Positions 53,629 to 64,000 of a DNA stretch of 64,000 bases are shown here, in pieces. The position numbers and the translations under genes are program-made. Source of the DNA: Chionis minor. Its lineage: Eukaryota; Chordata; Aves; Charadriiformes; Chionididae. The DNA is taken from assembly GCA_013398295.1 (NCBI GenBank), contig VZSF01003599.1:1776206-1840205 (forward strand). The letters run 5' to 3'. The first letter of the stretch is position 1; each line of letters opens with the position of its first letter. The notes under the pieces were generated by a model, which was given only the letters and a program-made list of their open reading frames with translations, was not told the DNA's origin and made no database searches.

Positions 53629-56600
53629 GTAAGTGAAATGGAAACTACCAGTTTAGGCTACGGTCAGTGCTGTTCAAAACTTTGGTGTCTGTGAAGACTT
53701 CTCTGTGTTTCTCTTGTGATTTTTGTTGGCGTTTTTAGTAGCAATTCAGATGACATTTGTGACTACAATATTATGTTTTTTCCAACCATTGGGATTCAAT
53801 AACTTCTGTTTCCATCACTGCAAAAGGCTTGTTAGTGCACATGTTGAAAAAGGTGAAGTGACAAGTATGGCTTTAGGCCTTTCGGTGTGTATTGTTTTAT
53901 GGAAGTGTTTGTGTGATTACAATATGCATTACTGCTTTCTCATTAGAGCTCTCAAAAACAAGAATTCACTTATGGTTTTTGCTCTTGGTCTTAATCCACA
54001 CTGAGGTAACCGAGGTGTTTTGAATGTTCTCATGAATAAACCCAGAGAAGGAGCTCCTCCAAGGGCAAATACAAGTATGATGGGAGAACATCTCCTGGGG
54101 TAGGAGTGGGGCAAGTTCAAATTCCTGTTCTAGTGTGAACTGCCCTTCCTCGAGAGCAGAGCATTCTGAACCTGAGAAAGAAGAGACAAGAAATACGAGA
54201 ATCTGAGAAAACTTGGAGACAAGTTTTATTCTAACTCAATTTTGGTAAGATATTTCAATTTCACTAAATTAACATATTCCAGCAAGAAACAGGAAAAATA
54301 GCTGGTTTTGTTTGCTCTTGAAGGAAAAGGTGTCTCTTGTCAGTGGAATGGAGAATAATAGTAGGGTTCAAACTCTGAGGTCCTGGCATGAGGCGGCATC
54401 TATGACCTACAAATGGACATGAAAAAGAAAGATTTCAATTCTTAAATGTTTCCTAGAAAACATGGCTTCTGAATATTTTATCATGTTTTTCTTTTAATGG
54501 CTGTTCTCAAACCAGTTTATCTTCTTCCTGTTGGGCTTCTGATAAAGATGGAGTAGGCTAGAGAAAACAAATGTATGAAAAAAACCCTAAGGCATAGAAC
54601 TGAAAAATGTTGTTTTGCTGACAGTTTTTTCAAATTAAGGACTCTGCTGAATGTCCCCAGTGGCCTCTTAGAGGCAGGCACTTGCAACTTGAAGACTATT
54701 TTGTGTAGATAATTTATAAAATGTACTTTGCTTTCTTTATTCGGGTGCATCCTCGTGCTTCCGTATGATGATTTACTAGCAGGCTGTTCATCAAACCTCT
54801 GTGTTTTTCTTTGTGCCTGTTGACTTTCACTGTGAAGATGACTGGGATTTTGGTATACAGATAGAATTTTTACATTTATTATCCATCTCTCTCTGTTTCA
54901 GTCAGCAGAATCCACGAGAATGTAGTATGAACACGTCTGTCTAACACACTGTGTGTATAACAGATACAGGTTGATTGGGGGTTTGAGACACCTAGAGCAG
55001 TGTGTGCTTTAAATTGTGCATTAGGGGGGTGGCTGTTTTCTCTCCCAGAGCTCTTAGAGCGAATGGGCAACGCATTCACAGGCAGCCGTCTATTATCCAC
55101 CACAGTATTTCTACAGTCGCTTCCATCTTAGGGAATGTTCAGCTCTTCCTAGTCCTTCTAACCCCTGTCAGGTGTGACTTGGTTTTGGTGTTTGGTGGGA
55201 AATTTTGCATGTCCGCGTTCGTTTTGGGTTTTTTACTTATTTTATTTTTTTAAAATCCTCATGAGAAACGGGGCACTTACCCCCTTGTTTTAAAAGCATT
55301 GAAAAAGTAGGTCAGCGCTGTCTGAAATCAGTCCATAAATGCATGTCAATACATTGGTATTTAAAGGTCTGATAATTTTAATTACAAGGGGGGAAATATT
55401 TCTAAATGTGTAGTGGGCGTGATCTTGAACTCTGTCCAATAAACTGTACTGGGATAATAAATGTGATGGATTTTGCTCTTATATGTACAATCCTGAAAGG
55501 AAATGGGTGCACCTTCTGTGCTTTACCCCCCTGAAAGACAGGGAACTCTTCACCCACTTATTCCCTCCAGTAATAATTGGTTTCTGGCTTTTACATCTTA
55601 CTAACTAGTATCCTCCCATTTGAGAAAAAGTTTAAGAGATGTAATGAAGTCTTGCTCCACAAGTACATTTAGAAAATTCATACTTTTGTTGTGATTTTTA
55701 CCCCTGAACAATTTGTGGAAGTGAATTAGAAACTGATCCCATGCTGGACTAAATATCAATTTCTCCAGTGTTTTTCAAATCAAAACTAAATGCAGCAGTG
55801 TGAGATATTTTCTGTGCTTCTTCCAGAACCTAATTTCAGTATTATCTGATGGTGAAGCACTTTGTGTCTGTCCTACTTTGGTTTCTAAAATTCCTTTTAA
55901 AATTCCACACCACATGTAAAAAATTCACATGCTAAAAACTTTTGAATATCAAAAGATTCTGGAATCATAAAAAAATCTGTTGTGACATCATAGATTTTTT
56001 TAACTGAAATTTTTATTTGCCATAATTCATTTATATTGTTTTCCCAGTGGAGTAGTGTAATCTAGAGTCAGAATAGGTGTTTAAAAGGAGAACTAGGTGT
56101 AAAAATTTGTAAAGAGAATTACTAAAGCAATAGCTTGAGATCTGGGCAATGGGAATATATCTAGTTACCTGCTCTGTCTTGTCTTTTTTGTGGTGTGAAT
56201 TTTCTAAGAAAAGCTATTAATCAGTGAGCAACAGAACTAAACCAAATGCCTCTGGGGATCTTATACATGGATTCCAAATTCTGTGAGTAGTCTTTAGAAA
56301 CAATTATAATAAACCGAATATTTGTCTGTGGGGAAGATGCGTAGTAAGGAGTTGTGAGTAGAATGTGCACACTTCTGCTGAACTGGTATATACATTGAAT
56401 TTGATAAGAAGACTGCTTCCCTCTGGCACCTATGGCTTTGGGAATATAATTTCTCTTATGGCTTTTAATTAGCGGGTATATTTAATATTAAGGAAAGGAT
56501 GGATAGATCATACATTCCAGTTACGCATAAGTAAGATAACGGTGGGCCAAATCTGTTCTCTTTTCCCATGATGTAGATTTTAAAAAGCTCCAATGAATTC

Positions 56601-56646
56601 CATGGAGTAGTTTTAAACATTATAAATTTAGACAATTTATTTTGTG

Positions 56647-56664
56647 AATTTACTTAAGTAAATT
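56647..56664. repeat. Perfect 18-bp palindrome in a TTAAG-rich cluster
   Basis: AATTTACTTAAGTAAATT reads the same on both strands. The following 50 bases repeat parts of it (acttaagcaaattt, aagtaaattc, acttaagc), giving a local cluster of related units. Confidence 0.95.
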
Positions 56665-59600
56665 ACTTAAGCAAATTTACACAAGTAAATTCAAGTGAAG
56701 CTACTTAAGCAGATTGGGAAATGACTGCATGTCTCTGAAACTTTTCATATGGTAGCAGCACAGGTCCTTTCTACCACATTACATATTTTTTCACTCTCTG
56801 TCATTCAGTTGGGTATGGTTGCTCATGAAATAAAAGTAGAATTTAAAATATTAAAGAAATTCTGCCTGCAAGATCACTGTGTTAAAGTATGTAATTTAAA
56901 ATAAAGAGTAACAGCCAAACTATTTATGTAAGCTTATGATTGAATATAATGATTAAACCAAAAGCATAAAATCTGGCTTAGAAAGCTGTTTCATCCATTA
57001 AAATACTCTTGCTTGCTTGTAATAATAAGAGAAACATTTGAAGTAGATACCAATCTCATTCTTATAGTTGCCTGTTTGTTCCGCATAATTCTCCCACTTT
57101 AACAGAGAGGAAAGTAATGTGAAAAACAAAGTAAAAAATAACAAGTCCAAACAAATAGTTTTTCTCTATTGAAATTTAAGTTTGAGTCTGACTTTTTTCA
57201 GTTGATCTGATTTAGTTATAGCTACTCCAATGGAGTCTACTGGATTGCACAAAGAGAAAAATGAGAAGAGTCAAAGAATATGGTTTCTTGTACTGGTGGT
57301 AGTGATGCTTGGCACAGCTTAATAAAACTTCAATTCTTTTTCTTCTAGTGTACATAGGAAAAATGCCAATCATTGAGCAACAGAAAACAAAAGGGAGTAA
57401 AATAAAACATGTCTGTTTTAAGAAATAGTTACAAAGAGAATGTCTGTGAACTGAATATCACCCCTTGAATCAAAACTTCACAGTATCACATTATCACTCC
57501 ACAGCCTAAATCACTGTTAGTTAAATCTTCTCTTTGGCCAGGATTCTCTGGGTTTCTCTGAAATTGTCTGCATTTTCCACATAGCTTTCCAGGAGCTTGT
57601 GAGGTGATTAAATTTCTCTTTCTTTTTTGAAACACGAGGCAATACAAAGTGATGCTAATGTATAGCCAGTTAGGTAAGAATGCAGGGAATTTTATTAAAT
57701 GATGTGTTAATACTTCCTTTTCTCGAGAGCGCTATGGGGCAGCGGGCACGGAGTGCACAGAAGAGATGGGTGTCCATTTTGGGGGACAGGCTGGAGTCTG
57801 AACTGGTGCTGTGGAGCACAGGAGCTGAGAAGTCACCTCGTAGTTAATAAGTACACTGTTAATTTCAGGGGAACAAGGACTAGGGAGACTGGCTTACAGA
57901 CTCTCCTCTGTCAGAGAGGACATAAGATGAGAGCATCAGTAATTACAGCCATTAGGCTGTGATATTCAGGCTTGCAGCTGGATTCTCATGGGACCAATAT
58001 TACTGGCCGACATTCTTTCTACCGGCAGCAGGCAGAAAATTTTCTGGTCAAGCTTCCATTAGTGGAAAATGGTTTTCTGACTTAAAATAGAAATTCTCAT
58101 GAAGTCATCCCAATTTTTCACAGCATAAAAACATTACTTGTTAATTCTTCTTAAGAAGTAAAGACTCCCTGTGGATAGGATAGACATGTACGTTTTACTG
58201 CTTATAGTGTTATTGCTGTTTTAATCGTCACTGTTCTAACAACAGCTTAATTTGTTGCACAATCCCTGAAACCATTTTTCTGTTACTCTTTCTTTTTCTT
58301 TATCTTATAAAAATATTAACAGCTTTAGAAAGATTGTTTTGCAAGACTTCCTCAAGGATTTGCAATTAGCTTCTTTGCATAAGAACATAAAGTAATTGTG
58401 TTATTCTTTCTGCCATCCTGAGGAACACTGATCTGCCCTTTGTGTCCTCGGCATCCACCTTTACAATGCCATGTCATAGCTAGCGATGAAAGGCAATTCT
58501 CATTTTCCTTCTCTGTAGATATAACACAGCTTTTCCTGTGATGTTTGGGGGTCGCTGAGGGCCTTTCTGCTTGAGACTTTTTACATATTGCAGAATTGCA
58601 TTCGTGGATCTTTTTAATGACTGTCCCTTCCTTCCCACCGCTTAGGGTACAAGATGAAGGTGACAGAGAACCCGTAGTACTTTGTGACACTGTAGACTCA
58701 GATGTATTATTGTCACTCTGTTAAGCTGTTTTATTAACAGTGAGATTTCATGTCATTCCATATTTTATACTGTTGATTCATTGTTTGTCCTAATACAGTC
58801 TTGCCAGTCAACATACACCCATGTAAAGACTGAGAAGAGCTTGCTCTATGTATACATGTTGTTTTCTTTCTATAGCTCGCCCAAAAACTATCAGGCAAAG
58901 GCTGTAACACAAGAAAATTTTGTTCATTGAGAGCTAGTATTGCCTGCAATTGTAGCATATTCAGTGTGAACACGTGTTTTCCTCTAAACTTACCAGCTCC
59001 CTTGATCCGCCTGCTGGTTGGGTCAGACTGTAGTATGTGGTAATCTCCGTTCTGGAGACTGGAATGCTTCCAGCCCATTAAGGAGGACTGGAGTGAGAAT
59101 AAGGGAAATAGTAAGAGGATCAACACTGGTAACCGTTGGTCATCTCTAAGCAATGACAAGCTGACGGCAATGGCAGTCTATGGAAGACCTTGATGAACTT
59201 GAACCAAAAGAAGAGCTATGTTCCTATGGGACAGCTACTCACATCAAACTCACTGCTGCAGCTTGGTGCACGCATTGGTAATTTTCACAGCAAGCCCAAA
59301 GACCAAACCAGTAAAGATACAGTTACGGCAGGTCTGTGCTCCTTAGTGAACTATCCTGAGGCCTATCATTTCGGCTTTAGTATCGAACAGACATAAAGAA
59401 TTTGTAGATGAGCTTGTGTTAAGGTGTTAAACTTAGCAAAATGTCTAGGATTTCTTTGAGAAAGCTTTAGATTACATTCCCAGCATCTTGTCAAGGAAGA
59501 TTGACAATGTTTGAGTTGTTGGTCATACAATGTCTTCAGACAGACAATGTTTTTCATAATTGTAAATATGTTAAGCTGCATTAAAGGTGCATTGTTTGAG

Positions 59601-60581
59601 TTATTTCTTTACAATAGGTTACAGTATTCATTCTAATGTAAAAATTTCTCACTATCAGTGAAATTTTGTCTAAACTAATGCCTCTGAGACAAAAGCTGAT
59701 ACACTAAGTTACAATAGTCAGTTGTTACCGAGGAACATTTCAGTGAAAGACAGATATTTTTTGACCGATTTTTAAAAATTATGATCATCAACTTGGATGA
59801 ACTACTGTCTGCAGCAAAACAGATAGCAGAAATCAACTAACATCTTCAGTGTGTGTGGGATGATGTGAAGACTGATGTTAGGTTTGCAGCTGAAGAAAGC
59901 TTAATCTCGACCTGTCCAGATGTTTTGTAATGAAGCAACAGTACATTTTGCAAAATGATTATCCTCAAAAAAATTTCTGTTCCTGGCAAGATGTTTTTCA
60001 TAGCAGGAGAAACTAGAGGAGAACTAACATTTCACTTATATGATCCAAGAAATTACAGCACAGGGTAGAAATTTAGGAGAGATGAATGTCAAGGATGAAA
60101 TGCATACACAACATGCTCTGGCAAGTGTCAGAAGAGGCAACAGAGGGAGAAATGGTGTAAAACTGCACCAACGTTTTGTAAAATCCATAGGGCTAGGTAG
60201 TGTAGACCTTGGTATTTGACCACACTGAAGTCAGTTTTTGTCACTGTCTTGGGAATGAAGTAACTATAAATTCTTGTATTTCCTGACAAATCAGCTGACC
60301 GTCTTTCAGCACATAGAAATACCAGCTTGCTATAAATCCAGGCATATTTGGTGCAGAGAGGGTGAAGAGCTGACTAAGGGGAACACTCATAGCCTGGATG
60401 GTGCTCCAGAGCACACCGTGCTTGTTGCTCTGTCGATCCCTTGCTGTTGACTGGCACCATACAGAAAATTGCCTTCTGGCTAGAAGTACACTAGTTTCAA
60501 CCACTTCGAGGCTTCTGTAGTTTTCTCAAGGGCTTTATTTTCCCTTTTCTTTTTGCAGAAGGGGAACATGTGTAGCTGCAG

Positions 60582-60607
60582 TTTTGGAGAATTGTAATTC
60601 TCCAAAA
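60582..60607. repeat. Near-perfect inverted repeat, 12-bp arms
   Basis: TTTTGGAGAATT and AATTCTCCAAAA are separated by only two bases (GT), so the whole 26-bp block is a hairpin or cruciform candidate. Confidence 0.95.
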
Positions 60608-63600
60608 TTGTAAGAACTATGTTACACTCTCTGTGAGAGTGCCTCACATGGAGATTGGATGCAAATTGGGAATTCTTAATGTAACTGGTTTTCTCCCAAA
60701 TATATTTAACGAAAATGCCGTTTCAGCACTTGATTCTGGGGAAAAAAATGTGCTTTACTAAGATACTACCAAGTTAGGATGAACTTAGCATCATTCCATC
60801 TCATTCCTTTGCTCCATGTGGTTCATTTTAACAAATGTAGTGCTTGGGGAGTTGTCTGCCTCACCATGAAGCGCTAATCTTTCCTGCCATTTTATTACAC
60901 TGAATCATTCAAACAGCTGCTTCTCTCCTCATTTTTTGACCAACTCCTCTCTCAATCATTTCTCTGCTTCTGCCCTTTTACTTTCTGCAATGAATGTTTC
61001 CCATCACAACCCCGCAGTGATCTGCTTCCTCTCAGCTCCTCGCTAGAGCGCTTCGTCAATGAAGCTTTATCAGCTTTTCCTGCTAATCCTATCTCGTATT
61101 CCGTTATGTGACTTTCTCAAATCTCCAGAACCATGAGTCATATGAGAGCATCAGCATTCATTATTGTAAGTACAGCTTGGGGTACTCCTTTGGAGATGGT
61201 GAAGTGCTGGGAAAAGGTAGACCTCCTCAGCTCTGAACTGTGCTCCCCTTGAAGAAAAAGTGCTGGTGGTCCTCTTGTGGTTCAGGGAGATAGAGATAAG
61301 GTTAAGGACCGCTTTCATTGAGCTTTTAATGAGGCAGTGGGGCTTTTGCCACTAAAAGGTACCCGAACATTATCCTTCTCTCTGTCTTTTGCCTGGCCAG
61401 CAGCGTGCCGTATCCCGAGGTTTGCTTAACATCATTTCCGACAGGAAAATAAAATGAGAGAAGAACCAATTCCCGTTTGTACACAAATATTAGCGCTACC
61501 ATAAGAGGGACAAATCGATGTGGAGCCAATTTATTTTTATGGCAAGTTAAGTGTTGACTAATTAATAGATTGACTGAGAAAAAACAATGACTTTTGCCTA
61601 CATCCGCAGAGCAAAGGTATAATTTTTCACTGGATGGACTTTGCCAGAAAAACTTGAATAAAATACAGTTGAAACTATGAGGCTTACAGAGTGTACTACA
61701 ATGAAGCAAAAAGAAAATAATAAAGCTTGTAATTTAAAAATCAATGCAAACTATGGCACTTTGTTACACAAGTTTAATCTTTGCTATAAAGAATAAAGAA
61801 AATCCATTGGGTTCAAATGAGAAATGAATGTGGCTGCAGCTGATTTTTTTTTGCCTCTGGGCAACCTTAAAATACCAACAGTCATTAAGACGATATACAG
61901 CACCTCTTAAAAATGCAGCAATAGTTCTTTATTGTTAATGTTAATAACAGAAACATCCCAGGACTTACTTTCTCAAAGGAATCTATTCTAAAAGCCTAGA
62001 AAGATGCAATAACAAAAAATGTAGATTTTTCATTAAGGACACTGAAGGTTGCCTCTTGTAAGAATCAGTACTGCATTGTAATAAGCTGTAAGTCATAGAA
62101 AGTCTCATTTCCACATCCGAGCAGACCTAAGGCTTCAGAGACACAATACTTTCCATGTGTTATCACCCCTTTATCATGAAACAAGTGCTCAATATTTCTC
62201 TGTAAATGAGACCTTTGCTTTGAGGTGGATATTGGAACAGGACTGAGGGCACCATGAAGTGCTTGAATGTTTTTGAAAGTGTAGAAGTAAAGTTTGCTTT
62301 CAATTTTAAGTTTAGTTGCTGACTTTTATTCTTTGGGTATGTGGGTAATTTTATATGCCAGCTTCTCCTTAGTATCCATAAAATTACCTCTTGCCTAAAG
62401 AAAATAACCACTGGTGACTGGAACCAAGTGTTATCAATCTATAGCAAAAAGCATCTGCTTTTTCTCTTTCAAATTTCTGCTTGCAAGTGACAGTGCATCA
62501 GCAGTTGGAGGTCAGTCAATACCAAGCAATAAACTTTGAAAAATCTTGCTGACTTATAAACCCAGAACCGAAATTCCACAGTTATCCTATTTTACAGAAC
62601 TGTGGCATCTTGCGCTACTTCACACTCTGCCTTTGATTGAACATTTGTCACAGAGGAGCAGAGAAATTACGGGGTTTATATTTGACATGATCAAATCTAG
62701 TACAGTGATGTAGAGTTCTGTCCCAGCCATGAGCACAGTTCCTAAATTCAGTTTAGTTCCTCTTGTTTAAGTTCCTCATCATTGACTACATCCTCAAACC
62801 TTCCTTGCGTGTGGTGATGGTTTATTGCAGGAGTTCCAGCTGGTTGTGCTACCTTTAATGAACTGTCGAGATGTCTGCTATAAAGCATGATGTTTCTTTG
62901 CACAATGTTGATACAGATGTATACATATTTAAAGCTTATAAAAAAAAAAAAGTTACTGCAGAGGTGAAGTAGCCAACAGACAGATGTCAATAACTTTGAT
63001 AGTTAAAATTATAAATAGATAAGTAAGAATAGTATATCACTGGTCCCTAATCCCCACTGGGACCATGGATCCTGTGAAATCTCTCTTGATGGGGTCAAGT
63101 TGTTTTGAAGTGGCAGAAGTAAATCATAGCATTTGAAATCACAAAAAGCTGGATTTAGACTTAAAATGCGCAAATTATTATTGTTATTATTTTTTAAAAG
63201 TTCAGAAATAGTTTTGCTGATTGAGAATTTCAAATTCACTGGAGTCACACTTGGTAAAAGTATGTTTTGAAAAATGTTTTGTAAAGAGATATATTAAATG
63301 TAAAGGGTAAAATTCTGATTTAATTACAATCCATGGTAGAACTGCTGAGTGCCACGGGGCTAAGCTTGCAGTCCTCACTTTAATGGTGATCTAATGTTGC
63401 TTTCAGGCTTGTACAACTCCATTCTTCATAACAATTTGAAGAGAAAACAGAATTGGTTTGTTTCAGGTAGTTTGTCTGTTGATTGTGCTGGCAGCCAGTG
63501 TTTTTTAGTGAGTAGAAATCTAATGCTAATGCACTGCTATCTCTCCATTAGTGACATCTTGAATAATCAAGTAAAAGCAAAAGGAGAAAGGACTTTCGGG

Positions 63601-64000
63601 ATCCTCTGGACCCACTGACTTAACTTTAAGCAGGTTTAACTCAGTTTGTCTTCCAGATTGATGTGATTAGGTTCTAGGTAAGTTGCTGTGGTGGAGAGAA
63701 GTTTAAGAAAGGCATTCTCTGTTCTGGTTTGCTACAGTTTGGTGCTTCACATTTCAGCTGCATCACATTGTACATTGTCTGGGTTCATACTGGAAGTCTT
63801 GTGCGTGCTGGCAACCTTTTAAGATCTAGGTTTTCCTAAGCTACTTCTAATCATACTATTTTTTTACTATATTCTGACCATATGGCAGGAATTAAATCAC
63901 AGTAGACCCTGTACCTAAATGCTGAGAATTGCTTTTAAGCCAGTTTTCTGTCTCTGTCATTTTCTGTGTATCTGTGAGAGGCAGAATTGCCACAATACTG

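Larger units (their letters stand above)
53629..64000 (+). other. ADGRD1: ADGRD1 intron 13 (partial, over 10 kb)
   Basis: I searched this stretch for the expected Cys/Trp-rich GPS exon (human YCAFLDFSS, HLTNFAIL) and transmembrane exons and found none. It holds two notable palindromes (56647-56664, 60582-60607), no clear CR1 copy, and two long minus-strand open frames (58352-58690, 58734-59159) that I do not consider genes. Confidence 0.75.

Noticed and set aside
58352..58690. Minus-strand Ser/Thr/Lys-rich open frame that looks superficially protein-like
   Set aside because: Its first codon is GTG, an in-frame TAA lies just upstream, and it shows no family motif or neighbouring exon. Length is within chance expectation. 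A tBLASTn search giving bird protein hits would revive it.
58734..59159. 141-codon minus-strand open frame
   Set aside because: In a different frame from the adjacent one, with no recognisable domain and no retrogene hallmarks such as a poly-A tail or target-site duplication.
63394..63618. Frame containing LKRKQ, considered as the next ADGRD1 exon (human has LTRKQ there)
   Set aside because: The following residues do not resemble the expected NSSNRVFVYCAFLDFSS segment and the phase/acceptor do not fit. The similarity is five residues.

Overview
This is about 64 kb of vertebrate nuclear DNA, most probably from a bird. It has spliced genes with GT-AG introns, CpG-rich promoter patches, several CR1 LINE fragments of the avian/reptilian type, a few old MIR-like SINE relics and fairly compact introns. 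Two genes are identified with confidence, both on the + strand: the Ran GTPase gene RAN, and the 5' two-thirds of the adhesion GPCR gene ADGRD1 (GPR133). RAN and ADGRD1 are neighbours in the same order on human 12q24.33, so the window shows a conserved vertebrate syntenic block.

Layout. Positions 1-247 are a GC- and CpG-rich stretch just upstream of the RAN start exon (RAN promoter/intron 1). Positions 255-3668 hold the complete RAN coding sequence in six coding exons (216 codons plus stop), followed by a 3'UTR with an AATAAA at 4038. Positions 4065-21311 are intergenic or ADGRD1 upstream sequence. Within it lie a CpG island at about 8980-9305 with a start codon and splice donor, candidate downstream exons near 13.4-13.9 kb, an old CR1 fragment near 14.3 kb, a purine-only tract at 17952-18178, and a second CpG-rich patch at about 18190-18690. 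From 21312 to 53628 I can place 13 consecutive ADGRD1 coding exons (492 codons). They encode the signal peptide, the pentraxin/laminin-G-like domain and most of the GAIN domain. The GPS cleavage site, tethered agonist and seven-transmembrane part are not in the window and must lie beyond 64000, past an intron longer than 10 kb.

The two genes are neighbours but functionally unrelated. RAN drives nucleocytoplasmic transport and spindle assembly. ADGRD1 is a cell-surface receptor signalling through Gs. I found no operon-like or defence-like system. The most interesting unexplained element is the CpG island near 9.2 kb, which could be the start of an unrecognised small gene or lncRNA, or a distant 5' leader exon of ADGRD1. 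All statements come from reading the sequence by eye; no alignments or searches were run.
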